From contig JAKPOP010000017.1 of assembly GCA_029547805.1 (NCBI GenBank), positions 1 to 64,000 on the forward strand: DNA of 64,000 nucleotides, read 5' to 3'. The translations under genes and the position numbers were made by a program. Source of the stretch: Deltaproteobacteria bacterium. Lineage in GTDB: Bacteria; Myxococcota_A; UBA9042; DTJE01. Positions within the stretch are counted from its first letter, which is position 1. Each line of letters begins with the position of its first letter. The notes beneath the pieces were generated by a model. That model worked only from the letters and a program-made list of their open reading frames with translations. It had not been told where the DNA came from and did not search any database. Positions 8,385-17,711 of the stretch are shown piece by piece.

Positions 8385-10682
8385 TCAGGCCTCGGCGCGG
8401 GGGATGGGCGCCAGACGCCAGGCCAGGTAGCGCTGGAAGGCCCGCATCGCCGAGTCGACGCTGCGGCCCACGACCAGGTCCTTCGCCCGCAAGGCGTGGA
8501 CCAGCGGGTCGTAGAGGGGCCCCGCATCGACCGTCACCAGTACGGGCTTTCGGTGGCGGCGGACCAGCGGCGGGAAGAGGTCCGGCAGGGCCCCGGGGGC
8601 GTCCACCCGATCCCGCCCATTCGGGTCCACCCCCGGCGGCAGGGTCTTCATGGCCGGGGTCAGCGGGATCACGCCGACCACCACCGCGTCCATCCCCTCG
8701 TCGAGCAGCATGGCCTCCAGGCAGTCGGCGTAGGCCTGGTCCCCGGCCATCGGCGTGATGTCCAGGGGGTTGCGCAGGTTCACGATCCCCGTCAGGCGAT
8801 GCCGTTCCAGGATGCCCTGAACCCGCCGCCGTCCCTCCTCGGACCACTGCCCCAGGCGGAACCGGGGCCGCTGCAGCAGGGCGTCGGCCATCCCCACCGT
8901 CTCGAAGCCTGCATTGGAGAGGCAGCCCAGGCGCATCCCCCGGACCTCGGTGTCCCGCATCTGGCTCATCATCGACAGGATCAGGTTGAACTCCTCGAAG
9001 GACTCGGCGACGTAGGCCCCGGCATCCCGCAGAATCGCGGCGCAGGCGGCGTAGTCCCCGCTGATGCTCGCGGTGTGGCTCGACGTCGCCGTGCGCCCCT
9101 CGGCGGTGCGCCCGCCCTTGTAGGCCAGCACGTCCTTGCCCAGGAGGCGGGCCCGCCGGATGGACCGGGCCAGCCGCAGGCCGTCGCCGGGCTGGAAGCC
9201 CTCGATGTAGAGCCCCAGCACCTCGACCTCCGGCTCCTCCAGCACCGCCTCCACGAAGTCCGTCAGGGACAGGTCCATCTGGTTGCCGGTGCTGATGGCG
9301 TACCGGGGGTCCAGGAACGGCAGGTCGTTGATCCGGGTGATCAGGAAGGCCCCGCTCTGGCAGATCAGGGCCACGTTGCGCCGCCCGCCCTCCTCGGGCA
9401 GGGGCAGTTTCGTCTCCGGGATGAAGAGCGTGTCGTAGCGTCCCGGCCGGGACCGGAGCCCCAGGCAGTTGGGCCCCACCAGCACCGGCGCCGGACGCCC
9501 CGCCTCCCGGGCCTCCCGGAGGGCCCTCCGGGCCGCCTGGTCCGCTTCCTGGCCCTCCTCGGTCTCCCCCATGCCGCCGGGGATCAGGACCATGCCCGCG
9601 GCCTTTCCCGTCGCGATGGCCTCCCCGAGGATCCCCGGCACCTGCGCCGCCGAGACGGCCACCACGACCAGGTCCGCCCTCCAGGGCAGGTCCGTCAGCG
9701 ACGGGCAGCAGGCGACCCCGTCCACCTCCGCCACGTCCCCGCGGATCACCCGGATGTCCGCCCGGGGAAAGCCCTCCCGGATCAGGTTCCGCAGGATGAT
9801 GCGGCCGGGGTTCACGTCCTTCGCAGAGACGCCGTAGATCGCCGCCGTCCTCGGTCGGAGCAGGGTCCGGATCCCCGCGAGGTCCGCCGGCCGGCCCTCA
9901 GGGTCCCTGGGCCGGAAGCGGCAGAAGGCGTCCACCGCCACCAGGCGGTCCCCCAGCCCGAAGAAGGGATTCACCTCGAAGTCGGCGATGGTCCACCGGC
10001 CTCCTGGCGCCATCGACACCTCCCGGGCCAGGGCCTCGAAGAAGGCCAGCGCCCTCCCCAGGGCCTCGGGCGAGGCACTCTGGAGGGCCTCCCGACTCCG
10101 GCCGGCCAGGCGCCGTCCCAGGTAGGAATCCTCCAGGCGCCGCCCCCACGCCTCCACGGGGGTCAGCAGCGGCGACCCCAGCAGGGTCCCCTCCCCCGGG
10201 CCAAAGGCCGCGGCCAGTTCCTCTGCGTCGAGCCCCCCGAAGCCCACCGCCAGGACCGGCCCGAAGTCCGGCGTATGCCGCATCCCCAGGAAGACCTGTC
10301 CCCCCAGGGCGGCCGATCCGGGCACGAACTCCGAGACCAGCACCTCCCGGACCGAGGCGGCCAGGTCGTCTCCGCCTCGTTCCCGAACGTTGGCCAGGAC
10401 CTGCCGGACGGCCTCCCGGATGGCCTCGGGGCGATTCGCCGTCACCTTCACGCCCCCCATCTCGGTCTTGTGGGTGATCCGGGGCGAGACCACCTTCACC
10501 ACCACCCGGTCCCCCGGGAGGATCCTGGGAAGGGCCTCCTCGGGCCCTGGGACCGTGAAGAAGTCCGGTGTGTCCACGCCGCCCTGGCGGAGCAGGGCAT
10601 AGAGTTCCGGCTCCAGCAGCGTGTCCCGACCCTCCGCGGCGGCGCGGTCCAGCGCCTCGATGAACGACTCCGTCCAGGCCAT
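8385..10682 (-). CDS. acetate/acyl-CoA ligase (ADP-forming), ATP-grasp and CoA-binding domains fused
   Basis: About 765 residues form an NDP-forming acyl-CoA synthetase that makes ATP from acyl-CoA, ADP and phosphate. The ATP-grasp part comes first (SPRITHKTEMGGV, ADFEVNPFF). Next are the CoA-binding Rossmann part (YGVSAKDVNPGR) and the ligase domain with the phospho-accepting His in SSHTASISGDY. Alpha and beta parts are thus fused in beta-alpha order. Starts at 10694, 10685 and 10682 are possible; 10682 has GGAGG at 5 bases. The gene follows iorB by about 35 bases, so it probably conserves energy from the aryl-acetyl-CoA made by IorAB. Confidence 0.88.
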   Translation of the reverse strand: MAWTESFIEALDRAAAEGRDTLLEPELYALLRQGGVDTPDFFTVPGPEEALPRILPGDRVVVKVVSPRITHKTEMGGVKVTANRPEAIREAVRQVLANVRERGGDDLAASVREVLVSEFVPGSAALGGQVFLGMRHTPDFGPVLAVGFGGLDAEELAAAFGPGEGTLLGSPLLTPVEAWGRRLEDSYLGRRLAGRSREALQSASPEALGRALAFFEALAREVSMAPGGRWTIADFEVNPFFGLGDRLVAVDAFCRFRPRDPEGRPADLAGIRTLLRPRTAAIYGVSAKDVNPGRIILRNLIREGFPRADIRVIRGDVAEVDGVACCPSLTDLPWRADLVVVAVSAAQVPGILGEAIATGKAAGMVLIPGGMGETEEGQEADQAARRALREAREAGRPAPVLVGPNCLGLRSRPGRYDTLFIPETKLPLPEEGGRRNVALICQSGAFLITRINDLPFLDPRYAISTGNQMDLSLTDFVEAVLEEPEVEVLGLYIEGFQPGDGLRLARSIRRARLLGKDVLAYKGGRTAEGRTATSSHTASISGDYAACAAILRDAGAYVAESFEEFNLILSMMSQMRDTEVRGMRLGCLSNAGFETVGMADALLQRPRFRLGQWSEEGRRRVQGILERHRLTGIVNLRNPLDITPMAGDQAYADCLEAMLLDEGMDAVVVGVIPLTPAMKTLPPGVDPNGRDRVDAPGALPDLFPPLVRRHRKPVLVTVDAGPLYDPLVHALRAKDLVVGRSVDSAMRAFQRYLAWRLAPIPRAEA

Positions 10683-10716
10683 CATGTCCTCCATGGATTC
10701 CAGCGGAAGCAGGGCC

Positions 10717-11484
10717 TCAGCGGCAGCGTGCCAGCGCCGCGTCCAACGGCATCTTGCCACCGGCCTCCTGCAGGAAGGCCTCGGCACCGGGGCCATGGAG
10801 CGCGACGGCCACCTCGTTGGCCCGATCGGGGTCCACCGTCTCGGGCGTGACCCGCAGGAGGAAGGAGTTCACCTGTCGCGTCGGGACCCCCTGGGTCAGC
10901 AATTGCTGCACGGTCCGGCCCACGTTCCAGCCCATGCGGAGCACCGCGAGGTTCCCCTGGACCAGCGCCTCCCCCTTCGCCTCGAAGAGCCGGCGCACGA
11001 AGGGCTCGTAGTCCGCCAGGTCGAAGGGAAGGAACGGCGTCGCCGCGCCCACCATGGCCATGTTCTGGGCCTTGGGCTGCCGCCCGGCCGCGGCGATGGC
11101 CGCCGCATCGACCAGCACGCAGCGGGGGAGGTCCAGGAGCGCCGACAACACGGCCGCCTCCTCCGGATAGTCGGGGATGTTCTTGTGGGGCGCCGTGTTG
11201 CTGATGACGACCCCCTCCCGGGACAGGTAGTGCAGGTAGCGCTGCACCTCCAGGGGCTCGACGCTCAGGATCATGTCCCCCTGGCCCTCGGGCACCAGGT
11301 CGCTCCAGATGGGGCGATCCGCGATGCGCAGGTAGGAATAGACCGCTCCGCCCCGCTGGGACATCCCGTGGACCTCGGCCTGCTTGAAGTGCAGTCCCCG
11401 GGACAGCGCCGCGTTGTCCAGCACGAAGGCGATCGTCAGGATGCCCTGGCCCCCGACCCCCGACAGGATGATGTCCGTCTTCAT
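10717..11484 (-). CDS. iorB: indolepyruvate:ferredoxin oxidoreductase, beta subunit
   Basis: This 255-residue protein matches the gamma-type domain of 2-oxoacid oxidoreductases. GVGGQGIL near the N-terminus and HGMSQRGGAVYS are classic IorB motifs. With IorA it decarboxylates aryl pyruvates from Trp, Phe and Tyr to aryl-acetyl-CoA, reducing ferredoxin. The C-terminal 50 residues extend past the core. ATG at 11484 has AGGAGGAG upstream. It lies 23 bases after iorA and before the ADP-forming CoA ligase. Confidence 0.92.
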   Translation of the reverse strand: MKTDIILSGVGGQGILTIAFVLDNAALSRGLHFKQAEVHGMSQRGGAVYSYLRIADRPIWSDLVPEGQGDMILSVEPLEVQRYLHYLSREGVVISNTAPHKNIPDYPEEAAVLSALLDLPRCVLVDAAAIAAAGRQPKAQNMAMVGAATPFLPFDLADYEPFVRRLFEAKGEALVQGNLAVLRMGWNVGRTVQQLLTQGVPTRQVNSFLLRVTPETVDPDRANEVAVALHGPGAEAFLQEAGGKMPLDAALARCR

Positions 11485-11507
11485 CGCTGCATCTCCTCCT
11501 TCAGGCC

Positions 11508-13097
11508 TCAGACCACCCCGCGCCGGAGGGCCTGTACGCAGGCCCGGCGGGCGATGATCACCGAGGTCCCGGGGTATTCGATCTCCCGGCGGATGATGGC
11601 CACCTGCTCCTCGGCCCGCATCTTGTGGGGCTCGATCACCTTCAGGTGGTCCGGGTCCAGGCCCAGACCCAGCACGATGCGATCCAGGTCCTCTCCGGTG
11701 GCCAGGGTCTTCTGGGTGCCGGTCATCGCGACGGTGCCGTTGTCCAGGATCACAACGGTGAAGTCCACGTTCTGGCGGATGGCCGTCAGCAGCGGGGTGA
11801 TCCCCGAGTGGGCGAAGGTCGAGTCGCCAATCGCCGCGACCACCGGCCGTGCCCCGGCGTGGGCCGCTCCGGCCGCCATGCTGATGCTGGCCCCCATGTC
11901 CACACAGGAATGGATGGCGTTGAGCGGCGAGTAGAAGCCCAGCGTGTAGCACCCGATGTCCGAAAAGACCCGCAGGTCCCCATAGGGCTTCATGGCCTCC
12001 CGGACCTCCAGGAAGGAATCGGTGTGGGAACATCCGGGACACAGGGTCGGGGGCCGCCCGGGGACCTCCCCCAGGGTCGGCCGGAGGCCCTGGGCCACCG
12101 GCAGGCCAAGGGACGCCGCAACAATGGTCGGGTTCAGTTCCCCGGTCCGGGGCAGCGTCCCGTCCAGTTTCCCTCGAATGGCCTTCCCCGGGATCCCCAC
12201 GATGCCCCGGAGGCGCTCCTCGAGGAACGGATAGCCCTCCTCGACCACCACCACCTCCTCGACCCTCTCCACCAGCGACCGCATCAGGTCCACCGGCACG
12301 GGGTACTGGCCGATGCGCAGCACCGGGTGGGGGCATTCCCCGCCGAAGGCCTCCATCAGGTAGTTCCAGGCGATGCCGTTCACCAGGAACCCCCGGTCAT
12401 GGCGGGGTCCGTCGGACAGCACGTTCCAGCGGGACGTCTCGGACCGGTGCAGCAGGTCCGCCTGCTTCTCGGTCAGTCTCCGGTACTGGATCCGGGCGTT
12501 CTGGGGCAGCAGCGTGAAGGTCATGGGGTCCCGCCAGACGTCCAGCGGTTTCTGAGGGACCCGGGGCCCCGGGAGGACCGACGCGCGGCTGTGGGCCAGC
12601 CGGGTCACCAGCCGCAGCACCACCGGCAGGCCGACGGCCTCCGAGAGGTCGAGGGCCTCCCGGGTCATCTCGTAGGCCTGCTGCTGGTCCGCCGGTTCCA
12701 GACAGGGCACCAGGGCGAAGTGGGCGTAGTAGCGGGAGTCCTGCTCGTTCTGGGACGAGTGCATGCCCGGGTCGTCGGCCACGGTGAGGACCAGGCCGCC
12801 GTGGACGCCGGTGACCGCCGAGTTCATGAAGGCGTCGGCGGCGACGTTGAGGCCCACGTGCTTCATCGTCACGATGGACCGGCGCCCGGCGAAGGACATC
12901 CCCAGGGCCTCCTCGTAGGCGACCTTCTCGTTGGCGGACCAGTGGGCGTGAATCCCCTCCCGGAGGGCCACCGCCTCCACCGCCTCGAAGATCTCCGTCG
13001 AAGGGGTCCCGGGGTAGCCATAGACTCCGCTGATCCCCGCGTGGACCGCCGCCATCGCAACGGCCTCGTCCCCCAGCCAGACCTCCCGGTCGCCCAT
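11508..13097 (-). CDS. iorA: indolepyruvate oxidoreductase, alpha subunit, without ferredoxin domain
   Basis: The 529-residue thiamine-diphosphate subunit has a pyrimidine-binding half (YGYPGTPSTE, SANEKVAYEEALG) and a PP-binding half (CPGCSHTDSF, SDIGCYTLG, GDSTFAHSG, DNGTVAMTG). Typical IorA continues into a C-terminal 2x[4Fe-4S] domain with eight cysteines. Here the protein ends shortly after VIIARRACVQALRR, exactly where that domain would begin. Electrons must therefore leave by another route or subunit. ATG 13097 follows AGGAGGG. It leads the iorA-iorB-acs operon. Confidence 0.9.
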   Translation of the reverse strand: MGDREVWLGDEAVAMAAVHAGISGVYGYPGTPSTEIFEAVEAVALREGIHAHWSANEKVAYEEALGMSFAGRRSIVTMKHVGLNVAADAFMNSAVTGVHGGLVLTVADDPGMHSSQNEQDSRYYAHFALVPCLEPADQQQAYEMTREALDLSEAVGLPVVLRLVTRLAHSRASVLPGPRVPQKPLDVWRDPMTFTLLPQNARIQYRRLTEKQADLLHRSETSRWNVLSDGPRHDRGFLVNGIAWNYLMEAFGGECPHPVLRIGQYPVPVDLMRSLVERVEEVVVVEEGYPFLEERLRGIVGIPGKAIRGKLDGTLPRTGELNPTIVAASLGLPVAQGLRPTLGEVPGRPPTLCPGCSHTDSFLEVREAMKPYGDLRVFSDIGCYTLGFYSPLNAIHSCVDMGASISMAAGAAHAGARPVVAAIGDSTFAHSGITPLLTAIRQNVDFTVVILDNGTVAMTGTQKTLATGEDLDRIVLGLGLDPDHLKVIEPHKMRAEEQVAIIRREIEYPGTSVIIARRACVQALRRGVV

Positions 13098-13125
13098 GGA
13101 GCCCTCCTGTTGCGTGAGACCCGAT

Positions 13126-13179
13126 CCGTCGCGGAGGCGACGGCCTGCCCCTTCTACCCAGGCCACGAACGGAGATCAA
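13126..13179 (-). promoter_or_regulatory. promoter and 5' hairpin of the ior-acs operon
   Basis: On the minus strand TTGATC (13179-13174), 17 bases, then TAGAAG (13156-13151) make a clear promoter. The expected transcript begins near 13144 and at once forms a perfect 7-bp hairpin with a 4-base loop (13143-13126, CCGTCGC/GCGACGG). Such a 5'-terminal stem may stabilise the messenger. Confidence 0.5.
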
Positions 13180-13194
13180 CCGGAAAATGCCCCA

Positions 13195-13224
13195 TTGACA
13201 AACTTTCCGGCGGACGGCGATGCT
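13195..13224 (+). promoter_or_regulatory. putative promoter of the methyltransferase gene
   Basis: A perfect TTGACA (13195-13200) is followed after 18 bases by GATGCT (13219-13224), a weak -10. The -35 lies 15 bp from the -35 of the divergent ior promoter, so the two promoters are back to back and may share regulation. Confidence 0.4.
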
Positions 13225-13264
13225 CTGCGCGGCTGGCCGAGCGGGACAACCGGAGCGCTGTCCG

Positions 13265-14026
13265 ATGGGGAGTCCTGTCGCCTTTGAAGACCACTTCGGG
13301 GACATGGCGAAGGACTATGCCCGCTACCGGCCGGTCTATCCCGAGTCCCTCTTCCACTGGCTGGCCTCCATCGCCCCCGGAAGGGAGACCGCCTGGGACT
13401 GCGGCACCGGGACCGGCCAGGCGGCCCTGGGACTGGCGCCCTTCTTCCAGACGGTGCTGGCCACCGACCCCTCTCCCATGCAGATTGCCCACGCAGTGCC
13501 CCACCCCCGGGTCAGATATCTCGTCGCACCTGCCGAGGACAGCGGGCTGCCCTCGGCCACGGTGGATCTCGTCACGGTCGCCGTCGCGATGCACTGGTTC
13601 GACCTGGATCGCTTCTACCGGGAGGTCCGGCGGGTCGGGCGTCCAGGGGCCGTCCTGGCGGCCTGGTGCTACACCCGGGCGCAGATCCGTCCGGACATCG
13701 ACGCCCTGGTCGAGGACTTCTACGACCGCGTGGTGGGACCCTACTGGCCCATGGACCGGCGAGTGGTCGAGGGGGGCTACGCCCGGTTGCCCTTTCCGTT
13801 CGACGAGATCACGCCCCCGTCGTTCGAGATGACGGCCCGGTGGGACCTCGGGCACCTGGCGGGCTATCTGGCCACCTGGTCGGCAACCCGCCGGGCGACC
13901 CGGGCCCTGGGACGCAACCCCCTCGAGGACCTGGAGCCCCGCCTCCGGGCCCTCTGGGGCGACCCTCGGGAGGAGCGGACCGTCCGGTGGCCTCTGGGTC
14001 TGCGAGTGGGCCGTCTGCCCTCCTGA
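13265..14026 (+). CDS. class I SAM-dependent methyltransferase
   Basis: The 253-residue protein has the SAM-binding glycine motif WDCGTGTGQ near residue 45, an acidic residue at the end of strand 2 (ATDPSP) and the post-motif MHWFDLDRFYREV. This matches the UbiE/Methyltransf_11 type and resembles trans-aconitate-like enzymes. The start at 13265 begins the FEDHF region conserved in the family; GCGCTGTCCG before it is a poor ribosome site. The substrate is unknown. It stands alone, divergent from iorA, with the transporter gene 110 bases downstream on the same strand. Confidence 0.82.
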   Translation: MGSPVAFEDHFGDMAKDYARYRPVYPESLFHWLASIAPGRETAWDCGTGTGQAALGLAPFFQTVLATDPSPMQIAHAVPHPRVRYLVAPAEDSGLPSATVDLVTVAVAMHWFDLDRFYREVRRVGRPGAVLAAWCYTRAQIRPDIDALVEDFYDRVVGPYWPMDRRVVEGGYARLPFPFDEITPPSFEMTARWDLGHLAGYLATWSATRRATRALGRNPLEDLEPRLRALWGDPREERTVRWPLGLRVGRLPS

Positions 14027-14135
14027 CCTCGGATCGGGTCCTCGAGCGATGGGATGGGAGCGTCGACGATTTCCGTGTATGGTTGGCCACCGGCGCCCGA
14101 GGTCCGGCGCCCAGGCGTGACCCCAGGAGGCGACC

Positions 14136-15536
14136 ATGACCGATTCCGAGGCTTCTGACACCCCCAGGCGGCCCCGTCCGGGAACCGCCGCGGTCATTGC
14201 CTACAGTGCCGGGAACTTCCCCACGGGATTCCTGCTGCTGGCGGTCGGGATCTGGCTGATGCGGGTGTACTGCCCCAACGAGCCGGACCGGCCGACGCTG
14301 GTCAGTCCGCTGATCTTCGGGGCGGTCTCCTTCGGGGTCATGCTGGTGGCCGGGATCATGGACTTCCTGGTCGGCTTCTGGTCCGACCGGAGCCGACACC
14401 CGGCAGGACGCCGGATCCCCTTCATCCGATGGGGCCTCTTCTTCATGGCCCTGTCCTTCCTGCTGGTCTGGTTTCCCCTGGATCACACCGGGGACGCGGT
14501 CTGGTGGGTCACCGACTCCTTCGGCCTGCACCTGAACGGGCTCTGGCTGGCCCTGATGCTCGGCATGCTCCACGTCTCCTTCACCGTGGTGGTGAATCCC
14601 TACCTGGCATTGATGCCGGAGGTCTGGCAGGACGGCCAGGACCGGGTCCGGGTCTCGGCCTGGATGACCATCTTCAACGCACCGGCCCAGATCTTCGCCT
14701 TCGCCGGTTTCGGCGCGGCCTCCTTCCTGCTGGCCGGAGGCCACCGGTTCCTGGGAATCCCCCTGGACAACGGCTTCCAGCTGGCCGGGGTCGTCGGAGC
14801 GGTGCTGACCGTCGCGGCCTTCCTCCCGCTGCTGTTCCTGGTCCGGGAGCCGCCCCACTCGGCGGACAAGGAGGTCCCCTTCGGCCTGTTCCGGGCGGCC
14901 CTCGAGACCCTCCGGAACCCCGCCTTCGTTCCCTACATCATCTCCGGGGCCCTGCTGATGGCCTCCTTCCAGTTGATCGAGGCAGCCCTGCCCTACATCT
15001 CCAACACCGCCCTCGTGGACGACCCGGCCGACGGGGACCTGGTGGCGGGCCTGATCCTGGTGGGCCTGGCATTGCTGACCGCCGCCTGGGCCCCCCTGGC
15101 CAACGTCCTCTCGCGCCGTTACAAGCGCCGGCAGCTCTACCTGATTTCCCTGGCGTGGTTCGCGGTGCTGCTCCCGGCAGTCTCCCTGGTCGGGCACGTC
15201 CCGGGAGTCTCGGCCCGCTGGCACATGGGGGTCGTCTGCTTCCTGCTGGCACCGGGAATGGCCCTGGGCCTGGTGGTCCCCCGGACCATCCTGGCCGACG
15301 TGATGGACCACGACATCGAGCGGACCGGCTACCGCCGAGAGGCCATGTACAACGGCATGGAGGGGTTGATCCAGAAGATCGCGATGGGACTGGTGATGCT
15401 GGCCCTCGGGGCCCTGTTCCACGCCTTCGGCTACACCGAGGACTCCCCGCTGGGCATCATCCTGAGCGGGGCGGCGGCAGGCGTCTTCGCCATCCTCGGC
15501 TTCATCGCCTTCCTGTTCTACCCGCTGGATCGTTGA
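14136..15536 (+). CDS. GPH-family (MFS_2) cation:solute symporter
   Basis: This 466-residue protein has about twelve hydrophobic helices. It has the glycoside-pentoside-hexuronide hallmark between helices 2 and 3, GFWSDRSRHPAGRRIPF, and the second acidic motif DVMDHDIERTGYRREAMYNG near residue 390. Members import sugars or other solutes with Na+ or H+; MFSD2-like relatives move lysolipids. AGGAGG ends 5 bases before the ATG. The substrate is not deducible. It converges on the lipoprotein gene that ends at 15567. Confidence 0.85.
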   Translation: MTDSEASDTPRRPRPGTAAVIAYSAGNFPTGFLLLAVGIWLMRVYCPNEPDRPTLVSPLIFGAVSFGVMLVAGIMDFLVGFWSDRSRHPAGRRIPFIRWGLFFMALSFLLVWFPLDHTGDAVWWVTDSFGLHLNGLWLALMLGMLHVSFTVVVNPYLALMPEVWQDGQDRVRVSAWMTIFNAPAQIFAFAGFGAASFLLAGGHRFLGIPLDNGFQLAGVVGAVLTVAAFLPLLFLVREPPHSADKEVPFGLFRAALETLRNPAFVPYIISGALLMASFQLIEAALPYISNTALVDDPADGDLVAGLILVGLALLTAAWAPLANVLSRRYKRRQLYLISLAWFAVLLPAVSLVGHVPGVSARWHMGVVCFLLAPGMALGLVVPRTILADVMDHDIERTGYRREAMYNGMEGLIQKIAMGLVMLALGALFHAFGYTEDSPLGIILSGAAAGVFAILGFIAFLFYPLDR

Positions 15537-15566
15537 CGATCTGCCCGGGCCACCGGGGATCCGGGG

Positions 15567-17456
15567 CTACTGCCGGTTGGCCGTAAACGCACCGGTCAGG
15601 GCGATCGGGTCACCGCCCGGGGCGTTCACGGTGCCGGTCTCGGCCCCCTCGGAGAAGCGGTCCCCCGTCAGGTCGCAGTTCTGGTCGCTCCAGGTGGCCG
15701 TGCCGGTCCAGCGGAGGCTCGTTGTCGCGGTGACGGCCGAGAGGGCCTCGTTGAAGGGCCGGAGGGCCTCGGTGACCCCCTGGGTGCACAGGGTCTTCAG
15801 GCCCGCCTGGCCGCTGCCATACCACCCCTGAACCCGGGGCCAGAGGTCGGCGGCGAGGTCGTCGCAGTTCACGGTGAGCCGGAAGGCCGAGGCCACGTCG
15901 GTCGCCTGGCCGTCCTTGTAGATCCCGTCCCGGATGGTGCCGCCGGTGAGGGCCCGTGCGGCGATGTCGCTGGCCACGAAGACCAGCAGGCGCCCGGGGT
16001 TCATCTGGACCTCGTGTTCCAGCACCTCCAGCAGGTTCCCCTGGCCCCGGCGGACGGTCATCGTGGACTTCGGAATGGCCGGCGAGTACGCGAGCCCCCC
16101 GAAGCGGTCCATCCCGTAGGTCAGTTTGCCGCAGAGGTAGTACTGAGGGTCCTGGGGGTCGCAGCCGGTCTTCCAGTAGAGCAGGTACGCCTTCCAGGTC
16201 TCGGACCCGTCAAAGACGCCTTCGGTCGACGAGGCCTCCAGTTTCATCGTGGAGGTGACATTGACGCTCCGGACGGCCTGGAGAGCCTTGGGCCCCACGG
16301 TGGCATAGTCGGCGGCCCAGGCCGGCAGCCTCGAGGTCACCTGGGCAGCCACGGCGGCCCGGACCGCCGTCTCGAAATCCGCCTCGTGCCCGGCGACGGC
16401 ACCGGCGGCGGCGCTGATCAATCCCTGCACCACGGCCTCGCCATCGGACCGGAAGAGTCGCTCGATGGACTCCAGGAAGCAGCAGACCCGACCGGGGAAG
16501 TCCAGGGACCCGCTCCCGCACCTCTGCACCGGGGACTGGCAGGCCGGGAAGGCCTCCTGGAACTTCCAATTGTGGCTCACGTCGAACGACCCCGCCAGCG
16601 AGACCTCGACGCCGGTCAACGAGACGGTCGCCTCGGTCACCTCGTCCTTGCCGCCGCTGTGAACCCCCTCCAGGCACCCCGCCGCGAAGGGGCAGATCTC
16701 CTGGGCCTCGGCGAAGATCGTCCAGGTCTGGTCCAGCGGCACGCAGGGGATCTCGACGCCTGCCTGGAAGTCATTGCCCACCTCCTGGGCCACCGGGTTC
16801 GGCAGGTTGCCCACCTCCAGGGAGTCGCAGGTCCGGTCCCCAGGCAGCACGGTGACCCGGAGAGAGGCCGCCGGGGACAGGGACCCGGCCCAGTCGCCCT
16901 TCACCAGCAACCTGGCGCAGTCCATCGCCCGGACCACCAGCTGGATCGTCGCCGGGCTCGCATCCTCCGTCTCGACCTGCACCGTGTAGACCAGTTCGGT
17001 GGACTCGCCGGCCTGGAAGACCCCGTCGGCGCGTCCGTTCTCATCGGTGATGGCTGCGGAGGTGGTCATCGTCCCGTCGTACTCCAGGATCTCCTCGCCG
17101 GCCAGTTCCTCGCACTTCACGATGCGGAACTGGACCGCCGCCGCCCGGACCCCCTGGTTCGTCTCGTTGTCCACCACGCGAACCCGGATCGTGTACTTCT
17201 GGGTTGCCGGCACCGCCTGGGGGAACATCACATCCACCAGGAACTCGATGCGCCGACCGTAGCCCGTCGAGAGGTCGCTGCCGGGCGTGTCCTCAGGGAC
17301 CGTCGCGTCGGTGCCGCCCTCGTCGATCTGGACATCGACCCGGGGCAGGTCCTGTCCCTGCGGCACGTCGGCAGGGCCCGGGTCCGAGGACCCGCCGTTG
17401 CCACCCCCACAACCCAGGGCCAGCAGCAGCCCCAGTCCCCACACTGCGCGTCGCAT
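15567..17456 (-). CDS. large lipoprotein with an Ig-like region, function unknown
   Basis: The 629-residue lipoprotein has a signal peptide ending in the lipobox LALGC (Cys about residue 16). An Asp/Gly/Pro-rich tether runs to about residue 60. An Ig-like, CARDB/BIG-type segment follows, with the wording KYTIRVRVVDNETNQGV. The remaining 450 residues have many paired cysteines, suggesting disulfides and an exported location. No catalytic motif was recognised. ATG 17456 is chosen because the signal peptide starts there; the frame is open upstream but without such a sequence. It converges on the transporter gene and diverges from the S46 peptidase. Confidence 0.8.
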   Translation of the reverse strand: MRRAVWGLGLLLALGCGGGNGGSSDPGPADVPQGQDLPRVDVQIDEGGTDATVPEDTPGSDLSTGYGRRIEFLVDVMFPQAVPATQKYTIRVRVVDNETNQGVRAAAVQFRIVKCEELAGEEILEYDGTMTTSAAITDENGRADGVFQAGESTELVYTVQVETEDASPATIQLVVRAMDCARLLVKGDWAGSLSPAASLRVTVLPGDRTCDSLEVGNLPNPVAQEVGNDFQAGVEIPCVPLDQTWTIFAEAQEICPFAAGCLEGVHSGGKDEVTEATVSLTGVEVSLAGSFDVSHNWKFQEAFPACQSPVQRCGSGSLDFPGRVCCFLESIERLFRSDGEAVVQGLISAAAGAVAGHEADFETAVRAAVAAQVTSRLPAWAADYATVGPKALQAVRSVNVTSTMKLEASSTEGVFDGSETWKAYLLYWKTGCDPQDPQYYLCGKLTYGMDRFGGLAYSPAIPKSTMTVRRGQGNLLEVLEHEVQMNPGRLLVFVASDIAARALTGGTIRDGIYKDGQATDVASAFRLTVNCDDLAADLWPRVQGWYGSGQAGLKTLCTQGVTEALRPFNEALSAVTATTSLRWTGTATWSDQNCDLTGDRFSEGAETGTVNAPGGDPIALTGAFTANRQ

Positions 17457-17501
17457 GGTCGTCCTCCGCCCCCGTCGCCGGGGTTGCCTGGTTCCGGCGG
17501 C

Positions 17502-17531
17502 AGCATACGCGGCCAGCCCCGCCCCTTTCAA
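17502..17531 (-). promoter_or_regulatory. promoter of the large lipoprotein gene
   Basis: On the minus strand TTGAAA (17531-17526), 18 bases, then TATGCT (17507-17502). The start of transcription would be near 17495, some 40 bases before the ATG. GGAGGACG lies just ahead of the ATG as ribosome site. Confidence 0.5.
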
Positions 17532-17650
17532 GGGGGAGATCACCGACCCGGACCACCATGGGAGTTCCCGTATCGCCGCCGGGTGTCCGCGCTCCCGCCC
17601 CAGGGACCTCAAAGGGCACCCGCCGGGCCGCCATCAACGTCCACCGTCCC

Positions 17651-17679
17651 TTGCCAGTCAGCGGGCCTCGGGATAGAGT
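17651..17679 (+). promoter_or_regulatory. promoter of the S46 peptidase gene
   Basis: TTGCCA (17651-17656), a 17-base spacer and TAGAGT (17674-17679). The same hexamers with an 18-base spacer precede ettA on the other strand. The leader would be about 26 bases, with GGGAGG ahead of the ATG. Confidence 0.55.
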
Positions 17680-17711
17680 CCGCGCCGTCTGATGGACCGG
17701 GAGGTGCCTCC

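Noticed and set aside
5529-10850. Very long plus-strand open frame opposite the RyR/TrkA-N and CoA-ligase genes
   Set aside because: It is antisense to two well-supported genes and has repeat-free, Pro/Gly/His-rich composition. In very GC-rich DNA such open antisense frames are expected.
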